Below, one piece after another: positions 15,568 through 23,833 of a stretch of DNA of 36,938 nt. The first letter of the stretch is position 1. Every line of letters begins with the position of its first letter. Under the pieces are notes generated by a model. The model had not been told where the DNA came from and did not search any database. It saw only the letters and a list, made by a program, of their open reading frames with translations. Both the position numbers and the translations under genes were made by a program. Origin of the DNA: Candidatus Bathyarchaeota archaeon. Lineage in GTDB: Archaea > Thermoproteota > Bathyarchaeia > 40CM-2-53-6. The DNA lies in contig VBAY01000034.1 of NCBI GenBank assembly GCA_005883085.1, forward strand, positions 1 to 36,938, read 5' to 3'.

Positions 15568-16203
15568 ATGGCTTCCCTGGGGCAGGCGAAGACTCTCGGT
15601 GGAATAGGAGCTATACTCGCCCTGTTGTTCTGGGTCCCGGCCAACGTCGGCATTGGTTTGCTGGTAGTGGGGCTCGTGTTGATGCTTTTCGCTGTGAAGA
15701 ATATCGCCGATACGGTCGGAGATCATCCGATCTTCGACAACATGATCTATTCTGTCATCTTAGCGATCACAGGACCCATCATTTTCGTCGTGATATCAAT
15801 TGAGGCCACCGTGTCATTCTTCAGCGCCTTCAGGGGCTTCACTCCAGGGACCATGACTATCCCTACTGGATTTTGGGCCGCGGTTGGCATCTTTATTTTG
15901 GCTGTTGTGATATTGTGGGTTTGCATTCTGATCTCAACGATATTCCTCAAGAGGAGCTATGACGCTATAGCTTTGAAATTGAGAGTTGACATGTTTCGGA
16001 CCACAGGGCTCCTGTTCCTTATCGGAGCAGCGACACTGATCGTCTTTGTAGGTTTTCTGATACTCTTCATTGCTGCGATCCTTCAGGTAGTGTCTTTCTT
16101 CTCGATCTCTGAAACGCCACCTCCTCCAATGCCCTCACAGCAAACCTGGGGACCGCCAGTGCCTCCTTCACCGCTGCCTCCGTCTCAGGCCCCGACACAA
16201 TAG
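15568..16203 (+). CDS. DUF996 membrane protein
   Basis: The N-terminus SLGQAKTLGGIGAILALLFWVP and the following VGLVLMLFAVKNIADTVGDHPIFDNMIYSVIL match the archaeal DUF996 family. Hydrophobic helices lie at about residues 11-25, 28-44, 62-85, 105-128 and 150-178. The tail after residue 180 is rich in Pro, Ser and Gln and probably flexible. No function is known for the family. It is a single gene with its own promoter. Confidence 0.85.
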   Translation: MASLGQAKTLGGIGAILALLFWVPANVGIGLLVVGLVLMLFAVKNIADTVGDHPIFDNMIYSVILAITGPIIFVVISIEATVSFFSAFRGFTPGTMTIPTGFWAAVGIFILAVVILWVCILISTIFLKRSYDAIALKLRVDMFRTTGLLFLIGAATLIVFVGFLILFIAAILQVVSFFSISETPPPPMPSQQTWGPPVPPSPLPPSQAPTQ

Positions 16204-16316
16204 GGCGCCTCCAAGACCGCGCTCGTTACACAGCCAGATGGCTGATTAGCTATCATCGTGGGCCGCTGGAACCTTTAGAAATAAAGAGATTGAAGGAGGG
16301 AGCGGCCCCTGAAAAG

Positions 16317-17048
16317 ATGACGGTCAGAGCAGTCCCCCTAGCGGTACCGGAAGAGGTTTTCCTTCGGGACACGGACAGAAAACGGGCCAAGAAAGGAATC
16401 CTAGGCGGAGCAGAGGAGCGGATTGTATTCGCTAAGAAGATCTTTCTGCCCTATCTCGATTTCACTTACCGGTTTCCTTCGGAACGGGGCCTGCTGTCAA
16501 AGCAGATAGTGATGAGCGAGGGCCGGTCAACGGTATTAGCCTTGCGAGAGGCGAACTTCGGCTTCGATCCCAGACTAGTAGAGCTGGCCCCGATGCTTGC
16601 TGAAATGGAATTGGACTCTGCATCAATCATTAACGGGGTTGAATCCACGGTCTTGGTTAGCGAACGGTTGGCTGAGCTCAAGAATCTCCTGAGAGATTAT
16701 GAGGTCCAGTCAGAAGAGAGATCGGAACAGTACGAGGCTCTTCCAAAGGAGAGTCCGACGAGAGAGAATCTGAAAGAGAATATTGAGTTCTTGCGGAAGA
16801 CGAAGTTGTTGCGATGGAAGATGTTTGCCGACGGGCTGCAACTCCCCACAAAACTCGATCTCGACAAGCTAGAACTCCTCAACGGGACGCTGTTTTACAT
16901 GCCCTATTTTATCGCAAAACTCTCGCGTGGAGGAGAATCACGCTATATTGTCTGGAACCACGAAGGCAGAGAAGATGACACGATCGCGGACGAGATGACG
17001 AAAAACAAGAAGTTCCGAACCCTCATCGAAACCCACGTGATTCCATAG
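16317..17048 (+). CDS. Uncharacterised protein
   Basis: I do not recognise this 243-residue protein (248-252 if upstream starts are used; the frame opens at TTG 16290). It has a basic N-terminal part, a strand-rich section (IFLPYLDFTYRF, SKQIVMSEGRSTVLALREANFGF), a charged helical middle that may be a coiled coil (about residues 115-175), and a C-terminal beta section (NGTLFYMPYFIAKL, SRYIVWNHEG). There is no signal peptide or membrane helix. ATG 16317 is chosen because an AT-rich TTTAGAAATAAA at 16274-16285 would start the transcript near 16305, although GGAGGG at 16295-16300 lies too far upstream to act as a normal ribosome-binding site. Confidence 0.75.
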   Translation: MTVRAVPLAVPEEVFLRDTDRKRAKKGILGGAEERIVFAKKIFLPYLDFTYRFPSERGLLSKQIVMSEGRSTVLALREANFGFDPRLVELAPMLAEMELDSASIINGVESTVLVSERLAELKNLLRDYEVQSEERSEQYEALPKESPTRENLKENIEFLRKTKLLRWKMFADGLQLPTKLDLDKLELLNGTLFYMPYFIAKLSRGGESRYIVWNHEGREDDTIADEMTKNKKFRTLIETHVIP

Positions 17049-17118
17049 ACAGCCAAAGTTGCCTGTAAAACCATCATAGTGATATAGCAGATTACACGGT
17101 CTCTCCGTGACTGCGACA

Positions 17119-17709
17119 ATGGCCTACTGCTGGAAATGCGGAGCTCAGCTCTACGACAACTCCTCCTTCTGCCATGGCTGCGGAGCGCCAGCAAAACCCC
17201 CTCCAACAATGGCTTCGGGTAGCCAGACAGGCTTCGACCGTCTCAAAGACGACAGAGCATTCCAAGACCTCTGGGTAAAACGCGTCATTGCCTATGTCGT
17301 CGATGTGGCTATCGTATCGGTTGCAGTGTATTTTCTCCTACTCGTCACGGCCCTTCCTGCGCTCCTAGCCGTCTTTTTCGGCCAGACATTCCCCTTTGCA
17401 TGGTTCTGGGGGTTCTGGCTCGGCGGAATCGCGCCGCTAATCGTTCTAGCTTATTTTGTTCTAGCTGAAGCATTGTTTGAGCGGACAATCGGAAAGGAGA
17501 TAATGGGTTTGAGAGTTGCGAGGCTGGATGGCAAACGCGTCGACCTTTGGTCCTCGCTTGTCAGAAACGTTTCAAAGATTGCTTTCATCCTTCTGGTTCT
17601 TGACGTGGCAGTGGGTCTCGGGACCCATGGGGATGGTCGGCAAAAATACAGCGACCGCTATATTGGAACCACGGTCGAAACCACGAGCACCAACAGAATT
17701 ATTTCCTAA
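17119..17709 (+). CDS. Zinc-ribbon RDD-family membrane protein
   Basis: Two CxxC pairs (CWKCG, CHGCG) form an N-terminal zinc ribbon. An RDD domain with three or more helices follows: FQDLWVKRVIAYVVDVAIV (about residues 50-70 from the chosen start) holds the Arg and Asp that name the family, then about 93-118 and 152-170. TIGKEIMGLRVARLDGKRV is the conserved cytoplasmic loop. RDD proteins are proposed transporters or channel partners without a firm substrate. The frame opens at GTG 17107, but MAYCWKCG at ATG 17119 fits the zinc-ribbon start better. Confidence 0.85.
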   Translation: MAYCWKCGAQLYDNSSFCHGCGAPAKPPPTMASGSQTGFDRLKDDRAFQDLWVKRVIAYVVDVAIVSVAVYFLLLVTALPALLAVFFGQTFPFAWFWGFWLGGIAPLIVLAYFVLAEALFERTIGKEIMGLRVARLDGKRVDLWSSLVRNVSKIAFILLVLDVAVGLGTHGDGRQKYSDRYIGTTVETTSTNRIIS

Positions 17710-17816
17710 CGGGATATAGATCTCTACCAGAGTCATCCACGATCGTACGGGCCATTCTAGAGAAAAGAAATCAGCTTATTATCCTCAAACCTTCGCATTC
17801 ACGAGGGTGCTGCATC

Positions 17817-17942
17817 TTGGGGTCTAAGCCGGCTAACCGCGGAGAGAAGAAGAGTCGTAGTTCCCGCGGGAGAATAGAAATCGCTCATGATTCTATGGAA
17901 AACTCGATGCTCGGCAACCCCGTAGATGAGAACACGTTGTGA
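17817..17942 (+). CDS. Possible 41-residue basic small protein
   Basis: The frame starts at TTG 17817 preceded by GAGGGTG (17803-17809), a good ribosome-binding sequence seven bases away, and ends at TGA 17940-17942, six bases before the stop of the convergent DUF2110 gene. The N-terminal half is Lys/Arg/Ser-rich (GEKKSRSSRGR) and the C-terminal half acidic and polar (HDSMENSMLGNPVDENTL). An AT-rich TTATTAT at 17777-17783 could be the TATA element. It fills an otherwise empty 239-base gap. No family is recognised; it may still be a chance frame. Confidence 0.35.
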   Translation: MGSKPANRGEKKSRSSRGRIEIAHDSMENSMLGNPVDENTL

Positions 17943-17948
17943 CGAGTT

Positions 17949-18707
17949 CTACAGTTTGACAGGGGTTCTGTAGGACTTCAAGCCCACCCCTCTAAGCCGA
18001 TTACCAATCTTCGCGATAACTCCTGGCGCTTCGGTGCCAATCTTGCACAGGACGGATTGAACGAAGAGAGAAAGACTCTCCACCTTCACAACGTCGCTCT
18101 CCAGGCCCGAAGCCCTCACAGCATTCTCCACGAAGGCTCTGTCGGCTCCTACAACGATTACTCTGTCAAAGGGATATTTTCTCCACGAAACAAGATTGTC
18201 CCTCGCCTGATCATCTAGTTCAACAGAGATGTTTTCGCCTTCAAGTTCAGTCACGATCATCTTCAGTGGGACACAGTCGACCAGTGCATTCGCGTCAAGG
18301 ATCTCTCTAGCAGACCTCGGTTCTCCATCGGCTAACTGAGCCCGCATTCTGTGGAGTGGATACAGCGCGTCTTTGGGTCTCGGGTCTTGGATTCCAATGT
18401 CAACGTAGACCCCGTAACCGATCCGGCCGGCACCTGCGATGAAACCTCTTACGACATCCCACTTTTCCAAATTCGCGCGAGATAGAGGAGCTTCACCAAG
18501 CTCCTGTCTGAGGAGGTTGAGAAACGCGTCCGCATCTTTACCTCTAGCCTTAACTTGGAGCCATTGTCCTTGCTGGCCAAAGTCCGACTCTACCTCAAGC
18601 CCGTTGGCTTTCTCAGAGAGAACCTTAGCGATGAGCTGTGAGCCTTGTTTGAGTATTTGTGGGGGAAATTTCTCGGCGAGGGTGGCGATCTGCCACTCCT
18701 CTACCAC
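17949..18707 (-). CDS. DUF2110 family protein
   Basis: The 252-residue soluble protein matches the archaeal DUF2110 family, which is often found directly downstream of transcription factor E, as here (31 bases between them). Recognisable parts are the central WDVVRGFIAGAGRIGYGVYVDIGI with the following PLHRMRAQL, and the C-terminal KIGNRLRGVGLKSYRTPVKL. The function is unknown; the constant link to TFE suggests a role in transcription or RNA handling. It starts at GTG 18707. It is probably co-transcribed with TFE. Confidence 0.8.
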   Translation of the reverse strand: MVEEWQIATLAEKFPPQILKQGSQLIAKVLSEKANGLEVESDFGQQGQWLQVKARGKDADAFLNLLRQELGEAPLSRANLEKWDVVRGFIAGAGRIGYGVYVDIGIQDPRPKDALYPLHRMRAQLADGEPRSAREILDANALVDCVPLKMIVTELEGENISVELDDQARDNLVSWRKYPFDRVIVVGADRAFVENAVRASGLESDVVKVESLSLFVQSVLCKIGTEAPGVIAKIGNRLRGVGLKSYRTPVKL

Positions 18708-18738
18708 TTGCTACAGCCTCGGAGGAAACCCGGTTTAG

Positions 18739-19266
18739 TTAGGGTGCGAATGCTGCAGGCCGTTCTTGGAGTTCGGACTCTATCTTTTTCGATAGATCCT
18801 CTAGCACCTGGACTGTCCTGCTGTTGTCCTCGCTGATTAGTTGGCCGTTGCAGCTACTGCATCGGAACGCTGACTCCATGGCTTCCTCGAAAGTCACTCT
18901 GACGGTGAGGCATCCTTTGCACATGAAGAAGCTGTGTCCCTTCTCGTATTCGAGGCGTGCTCGCATCTTTTCCAGAGCCTTCTTTTTTCTGCTTCTTACG
19001 AAAGCATCCAGCTGGTCTGGTTGAAGCTTCCAGTGATAGATGAACCAGCCGGTCTTCTCATCACGGCTCCGGACAACGGTGACTAAGGCGTGGTTGTAGA
19101 GCTTGTAGAGGACCCTGCGGGCGGCGTTCAGCTTGACATTCGCGTTTACCGCGATAATATCATCAGTAGTTGTTCCAGCGTCTGATAGTGCTTGGACGAC
19201 GCTGAGAGCTTCCTGTCCGCCGAAGAAGCTTGCCAGTCGTTCAAGATCATCATGATTAGACCCCAT
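18739..19266 (-). CDS. tfe: Transcription factor E alpha subunit (TFE)
   Basis: The 175-residue protein has an N-terminal extended winged helix (about 1-95: LNAARRVLYKLYNHALVTVVRSRDEKTGWFIYHWKL) and a C-terminal zinc ribbon (MCKGC and RCSSC, about 114-140). This is the archaeal counterpart of TFIIE alpha, which helps RNA polymerase open promoter DNA through contact with the clamp and the upstream edge of the bubble. The linker helix with RSRKKKALEKMRARLEYEKGH is typical. It is the first gene of the TFE-DUF2110 pair, with its own promoter in the divergent gap to Trm56. Confidence 0.95.
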   Translation of the reverse strand: MGSNHDDLERLASFFGGQEALSVVQALSDAGTTTDDIIAVNANVKLNAARRVLYKLYNHALVTVVRSRDEKTGWFIYHWKLQPDQLDAFVRSRKKKALEKMRARLEYEKGHSFFMCKGCLTVRVTFEEAMESAFRCSSCNGQLISEDNSRTVQVLEDLSKKIESELQERPAAFAP

Positions 19267-19290
19267 ACTCGCAAAAATCCCTCGTTGACA

Positions 19291-19320
19291 CCCTATATTG
19301 TGCGGTTCTCCAATTTAATC
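19291..19320. promoter_or_regulatory. Two TATA-like boxes of divergent TFE and Trm56
   Basis: Minus-strand CAATATAGG (19292-19300) is about 30 bases before the TFE ATG. Plus-strand CAATTTAATC (19311-19320) is about 34 bases before the Trm56 ATG. Both spacings suit short-leader archaeal mRNAs. Confidence 0.5.
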
Positions 19321-19349
19321 TATTAGGCTCTGAAGACGTATTCCTAATC

Positions 19350-19883
19350 ATGGCGAGGCTAGTTGTGCTCCGCATCGGGCATAGGTTCTTCAGGGATTCG
19401 AGGGTGACGACTCATGTCTGTCTCACAGCTCGGGCGCTTGGTGCTGACGGTGTAATCATAGCCGATAGGGAGGATAAGACGGTTGAAGCTACTATCAGGG
19501 AAGTTGGAAAGAGGTTCGGCGGAAACTTCTCTGTCGAGTCCGGAAAACCATGGAAGAAGACGATTAGAGACTGGAAGGAAGTAGGGGGGAAGGTGGTGCA
19601 TTTGACCGCTTATGGCATGAAGCTGCCTCATGTGATTCAGGAGATTGATGACACTGACACCGACATACTCGTAGTGGTCGGGTCAGAGAAAATGCCTGGG
19701 GAAGTTTTCAAACTTGCAGACTGGAACATCTCAGTGACGAACCAGCCGATGAGCGAGGTCGCCGCTCTAGCCGTATTTCTCGACTGGCACTTCCAACACA
19801 GCGCCTTCGACAAGGCCTTTCCAAACGGACAGGTCCAGATTGTTCCATCAAGTGATCGGAAGAATATTCAACATCTCAGCTAA
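19350..19883 (+). CDS. trm56: tRNA (cytidine(56)-2'-O)-methyltransferase, aTrm56
   Basis: The 177-residue protein is an archaeal Trm56 (SPOUT class). LVVLRIGHRFFRDSRVTTHV at the N-terminus, GVIIADRED, and the knotted C-terminal SAM site VVVGSEKMPGEV with NQPMSEVAALAVFLDWHF match the family. It methylates the ribose of C56 in the T-loop of archaeal tRNAs, stabilising the elbow. No C-terminal extension is present, as in the short form. It is followed after 18 bases by nadC, with ACGAGG between them as a possible ribosome-binding site, so the two are co-transcribed. Confidence 0.93.
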   Translation: MARLVVLRIGHRFFRDSRVTTHVCLTARALGADGVIIADREDKTVEATIREVGKRFGGNFSVESGKPWKKTIRDWKEVGGKVVHLTAYGMKLPHVIQEIDDTDTDILVVVGSEKMPGEVFKLADWNISVTNQPMSEVAALAVFLDWHFQHSAFDKAFPNGQVQIVPSSDRKNIQHLS

Positions 19884-19901
19884 AACGAGGCAACGTGTAG
19901 T

Positions 19902-20750
19902 ATGTTCATCGAGGAAACATTGGAAAAATTTCTCGACGAGGACATTGGCCAAGGAGATATCACTACTGACGCTCTTGTTGATTCGAAGTTAAGGGCTACT
20001 GGGCAGGTCGTTTGCAAAGAACGAGCCGTAATTGCGGGCTTGTCCGAATCCATCATCCTTCTCAAGCTCCTAGGCTGCGAGGGAAAATCCAAGTTCCGGG
20101 AAGGACAAGAGGTCCCGGCCGGAACCATTATTCTAGAAGCGGATGGTTCTGGGAGTTCTCTTTTGAAAGTGGAACGTGTGCTGTTGAACATGCTCTCTCA
20201 CATGTCAGGAGTGGCAACTGCAACTGCTGAGCTTGTAGAAATCGCAAAGAAGAATGGGAGTTCGGCCAGAATCGCCTGTACGAGAAAGACCCTTCCCGGT
20301 CTCAGGTACTTCGAAAAACGAGCGGTCGAGCTAGGAGGCGGCGATACCCACCGTCTCAGGCTTGACGATGCTGTCTTGATCAAGGACAATCATCTGGAAC
20401 TAGCAGGCTCCATAACTGAGTCTGTTAGAAAAGCGAAGGCCAAGGTGAGCTTCACCAAGAAGATAGAAGTTGAAGCAACTAGCCCAGACCAGGCCGTGGA
20501 GGCAGGGTTGGCTGGAGCCGACATTATCCTTCTGGACAATATGACACCTCAAGATGTGAAAAAGTCGTTGAACCTGTTGGAAGCTAAGAAGCTTCGAGTT
20601 CATCTGTTGACAGAAGTGTCCGGTGGCATTACGAGAGAGAACCTCTTGAGCTACGTCAAGACGGGCGTGGACGTGATCTCCGTCGGATCGATAACTCATT
20701 CCGCTAAGGCAATTGACATGAGTCTGGAACTCCACTCTGTCAAGAAATAG
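19902..20750 (+). CDS. nadC: Nicotinate-nucleotide diphosphorylase (carboxylating), NadC
   Basis: The 282-residue protein is a full-length quinolinate phosphoribosyltransferase. It has DEDIGQGDITT at the N-terminus, LNMLSHMSGVAT, the PRPP/quinolinate-binding TRKTLPGLR, GGGDTHRLRLDDAVLIKDNH, IEVEA, LLDNM, and the barrel end EVSGGI plus GVDVISVGSITHSA. It converts quinolinate and PRPP to nicotinate mononucleotide, CO2 and pyrophosphate in de novo NAD synthesis. NadA and NadB are not in the window. It is the second gene after trm56. Confidence 0.95.
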   Translation: MFIEETLEKFLDEDIGQGDITTDALVDSKLRATGQVVCKERAVIAGLSESIILLKLLGCEGKSKFREGQEVPAGTIILEADGSGSSLLKVERVLLNMLSHMSGVATATAELVEIAKKNGSSARIACTRKTLPGLRYFEKRAVELGGGDTHRLRLDDAVLIKDNHLELAGSITESVRKAKAKVSFTKKIEVEATSPDQAVEAGLAGADIILLDNMTPQDVKKSLNLLEAKKLRVHLLTEVSGGITRENLLSYVKTGVDVISVGSITHSAKAIDMSLELHSVKK

Positions 20751-20782
20751 AGAGGCTTTGACAAAATCTGTCTTTGGGATAG

Positions 20783-21640
20783 TGTTCTGACTCGAATGCT
20801 AAACAGCTGATCGAGAAGGCAGAACAAACCCGGGAGCTAGAACACCGGCTCAAGCCATCTCTCCGACTGAAAACTCAGGACGACATCTACAAGTTCATCC
20901 ATGATAGGGGTCTTGTCTCTGCTCTGGGAGGAAACGAGCTTCCAAGTTTCATCAGTGCAGTACTAGGTCGAGCCTGGAAGCCGTCTGCGAAAGGTTTCAC
21001 CGGATGGAATGATTGGTGGTCGATGAATATATCCGGCCAGTCAATGGCCCACGTCTCCCGTGAGGTCGAAGGAAGAAAGGACATTCTTGCAACAAGAATA
21101 TTCCGACGCACCAAGACCTTCGTCGCCAATGAACTCTGGCCGATTCTCGACATCACAGTAAAGCATCACCAAGAGCCTGCAGAGAAACGAAAGATCCTCT
21201 CAGAATTGGAACTGAAACTGCTGGAAACCATTGAGACCGAGGGTTCGATCCGGACTGATCAACTGAGAAAGAAGCTTAGACTCGGCGCAAAAGAAAACAA
21301 TTCGAGGTTCCACCGCTCGCTAAGTAACCTGGAAAGCTACGCGATGATAGTTGGTGTTGAAGATCCCCATCCAGAGAAACATATGCACGCTAACATTTGG
21401 CAGACATGGGACACGAGAACAGGTGAAGGGATCGATCGTATCGACCTCTCTTACCGCGAAGCGCTGGCCGAACTCCTCGAGAGAACTATCGATGCATGTG
21501 TTCTCGCTCACGAAGATCAGATGCGAAAGTGGTTCCGGTGGAGTGTCGACATGGAGGCAGCTAAAGGAGAATCGCTGAAGAACGGAGGAATCATAAAGGC
21601 AGGTCCCTTCATCATCGCGCCTCGAATCTCAAGATCCTGA
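20783..21640 (+). CDS. AlkZ-like winged-helix protein, 5' end unclear
   Basis: From ATG 21023 the frame encodes 205 residues with a winged-helix-like region (SELELKLLETIETEGSIRTDQL) and downstream features like the HTH_42/YcaQ (AlkZ) group of DNA glycosylase-related proteins. The same frame is open back to 20783 and plainly coding (DDIYKFIHDRGLVSALGGNE, then WKPSAKGFTGWNDWW), which matches the N-terminal start of AlkZ-like families. No ATG, GTG or TTG exists in this extension; CTG 20807 is the nearest usable alternative. A non-standard start or a small upstream frameshift (an ATG at 20796 is out of frame) is likely. The enzymatic role is uncertain. Confidence 0.65.
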   Translation, partial: CSDSNAKQLIEKAEQTRELEHRLKPSLRLKTQDDIYKFIHDRGLVSALGGNELPSFISAVLGRAWKPSAKGFTGWNDWWSMNISGQSMAHVSREVEGRKDILATRIFRRTKTFVANELWPILDITVKHHQEPAEKRKILSELELKLLETIETEGSIRTDQLRKKLRLGAKENNSRFHRSLSNLESYAMIVGVEDPHPEKHMHANIWQTWDTRTGEGIDRIDLSYREALAELLERTIDACVLAHEDQMRKWFRWSVDMEAAKGESLKNGGIIKAGPFIIAPRISRS

Positions 21641-21705
21641 GATTCAATATTTGTGGACTATGCAGTGGTTTCTCTCTAGTTCCGAAGTCATCGGGTTGGG
21701 CGATG

Positions 21706-21715
21706 TAGATTAAAG
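21706..21715 (+). promoter_or_regulatory. TATA-like box of the antiporter gene
   Basis: TAGATTAAAG lies about 33 bases before the ATG at 21744, giving a predicted leader of only a few bases. Confidence 0.45.
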
Positions 21716-21743
21716 CAACTCGCTAGAAATAACGTGGCGGACG

Positions 21744-22985
21744 ATGCCGTCGTTCGAACTTATTATCACGGCCTTTCTCGCGATCTCCCTGACGGCTTCC
21801 ATTATCTCCAGCAGGACTAGAACACCCTACACGATCGTTCTCGTCCTATTCGGATTGGCGATAGCTGGCTCGTATCTGCCCGGTCTCTTGGGGGTCAACC
21901 TTCTCTATGACAGCCTGATCGGCGGAGGGCTATTTGTTGGTCTGGTTCTTCCCCCGCTTCTCTTCGAGACTATGATGAACATTCGCTACGAGGATCTTCG
22001 TGCAGTTGTGAGGCCCGCCCTGCGTCTTGCAACGGTCGGGGTTGTAATTGCCACGATCGTCGGAGGACTGTTTCTATGGCAAATTGCCCAGCTGCCGCTC
22101 ACTTCCTCCTTCGTATTCGCGTCGCTAATTGCACCAACCGATACTGCTACGGTTCTTGAGATCTTCCGGAGAGCAAGGCTTCCTCGAAAGCTCTCGACGC
22201 TTATGGAGACAGAGGCCGCTTTCAACGATGCTACCGGAATCGCGATTTTCACGATAGTGATCACGTCTTACAGTGTCTCTCAACTCTCGCTCTTTCGGGC
22301 TGCTACGAGCTTCGTGACGATTCTCGGGGGAGGTGTCCTCGTGGGGCTGGCTGTCGCGCTTGGGGCTCATTTTCTATCGAGAATTGTGACAGATCCCATG
22401 TCTGAGACAATGATTACGATCACCACGGTGTACGGGTCCTTCACTGTTGCACAGGCTTTCGGGGTCTCAGGGTTGGTGGCGGTCGCTGTCGGAGGGTTGT
22501 ACTATGGGAACTCGACGGTGAAGACTTGGGTCCGCCCTCAAACAACTCGGATTGTCAGGAATTTCTGGCGCATAATGGCGTTCATCGCGAACTCTCTTGC
22601 CTTTCTCTACATTGGCCTTAGTACCGATCTCTCGAAGATAGTCGCCGATCTTCTTCCGATCGCAATCGCTTTTTCAGCCGTAATCCTCGCCCGTGTTGCG
22701 ACAGTATACCCTCTTCTCGGAACATCAAAGGTGGATAATGCCCCAGTTCCTAGATCTTGGAAGAACGTGGCACTCCTCGGAGGGGTGAAGGGCGCACTCT
22801 CAATCGCACTGGCAGCGTCTCTCCCAGCAAACACTCCTGCCAGGGATCTGATCACTTCCATGGTGCTGGGTGTTGCCTTTCTTTCCATTATTATACAGGG
22901 TTTCCTCCTGTCAAACTACACCGCGAGGAGGTTTCCGAGGAGGCCGAGCGGAGGATTACAAACAGTTCTATCAGCCAAGAGATAG
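21744..22985 (+). CDS. Cation:proton antiporter, CPA1/NhaP type
   Basis: The 413-residue protein has about 12-13 membrane helices covering nearly its whole length. The core motifs of the CPA1 family are present: APTDTATVLEIFRRARLP in the first unwound helix and EAAFNDATGIAIF with the Asn-Asp pair that carries ions. GVKGALSIALAASLP matches the late conserved helix with its Lys/Gly. Such proteins exchange Na+ or K+ for H+ across the cell membrane and hold internal pH. There is no cytosolic regulatory domain. It is a single gene with its own promoter. Confidence 0.93.
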   Translation: MPSFELIITAFLAISLTASIISSRTRTPYTIVLVLFGLAIAGSYLPGLLGVNLLYDSLIGGGLFVGLVLPPLLFETMMNIRYEDLRAVVRPALRLATVGVVIATIVGGLFLWQIAQLPLTSSFVFASLIAPTDTATVLEIFRRARLPRKLSTLMETEAAFNDATGIAIFTIVITSYSVSQLSLFRAATSFVTILGGGVLVGLAVALGAHFLSRIVTDPMSETMITITTVYGSFTVAQAFGVSGLVAVAVGGLYYGNSTVKTWVRPQTTRIVRNFWRIMAFIANSLAFLYIGLSTDLSKIVADLLPIAIAFSAVILARVATVYPLLGTSKVDNAPVPRSWKNVALLGGVKGALSIALAASLPANTPARDLITSMVLGVAFLSIIIQGFLLSNYTARRFPRRPSGGLQTVLSAKR

Positions 22986-23151
22986 AAGCGATATTCTCAA
23001 CCTTCAGAAAGCATGGCTAAGCCAGCACATAGGATCTGCAGTGCAGGTTCTGTGCAGGTGCTTTACAGGAGGTCGCGAGAACTTTTGAAACAGTGGAACA
23101 AGTTACACTCACGGTAAGTTCCCCGTCTGCACATACTATGCAGGAAGAAGC

Positions 23152-23691
23152 ATGAAGAAAATCGCATTCTCTCTCTGCCTGGTAATAGTGTCCTTAGTGG
23201 CTCTCAATGTCGCCCTTCTCGCCCATGCACCCCCGAATACTCCACCCGTCATCGGAACCCCTGTTATCCAACCATCTTCAGCAACCTACAGTACCCCGGC
23301 AACAGTCTACGTGAACGTTACTGACCAGCACTCAGGTGTACAAAACGTGACCATCATTTACACGACTGACAACTGGAAAATGGTTAACGCGACTCTTCTC
23401 GCCTCATACAATGCCACAACTACCACTGCCACTGCTCAGATACCAGCACTGGCAACCGGAGGCCACGTAGCATTCTATGTTGTGGCCTTTAACGGCAACG
23501 GCATTAAGGGTGTCAACAATAACTCGGGAAGCTACTTCGGCTACGACGTCGCGGCACCTCCGTCACTAATCACAACAACGAATGGGTGGATAGTCACCGG
23601 CATAATCCTGGGAAGCTTAGGAGCATTCGCTGTCGCCGCACTGCATTTCCTCAGGAAGAAACCCGAGACCAGGTCTCACTCAACAAACTGA
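23152..23691 (+). CDS. Membrane-anchored surface protein with Ig-like domain
   Basis: The 179-residue protein has a signal peptide (about 1-26, ALLAHA), then a single beta-sandwich-like domain (about 30-135) rich in Thr, Val and Asn with several NxT/S sites, and a C-terminal membrane helix (about 146-167) followed by basic LRKKPETR. It would stand on the outside, held by the C-terminal helix. The sequence resembles the Ig-like or fibronectin-like modules of archaeal surface proteins; no enzyme motif is seen and no partner gene lies beside it. Confidence 0.75.
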   Translation: MKKIAFSLCLVIVSLVALNVALLAHAPPNTPPVIGTPVIQPSSATYSTPATVYVNVTDQHSGVQNVTIIYTTDNWKMVNATLLASYNATTTTATAQIPALATGGHVAFYVVAFNGNGIKGVNNNSGSYFGYDVAAPPSLITTTNGWIVTGIILGSLGAFAVAALHFLRKKPETRSHSTN

Positions 23692-23833
23692 ATCCAATAG
23701 TGCAAACTCACAGTACAAACAACGGCAGCCACCAAACTCCACATTTTTTCCGCGGGAGGCCCCATCCTTACCTTCCCTCGTATCAAGATCGAGATGTCAA
23801 CAATTAATGACCAGGCGCATTCCGATCTGAGCT

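Noticed and set aside
23011..23115. Short 34-residue basic frame after the antiporter gene
   Set aside because: No ribosome-binding site, no TATA element at a fitting distance, and unremarkable composition.
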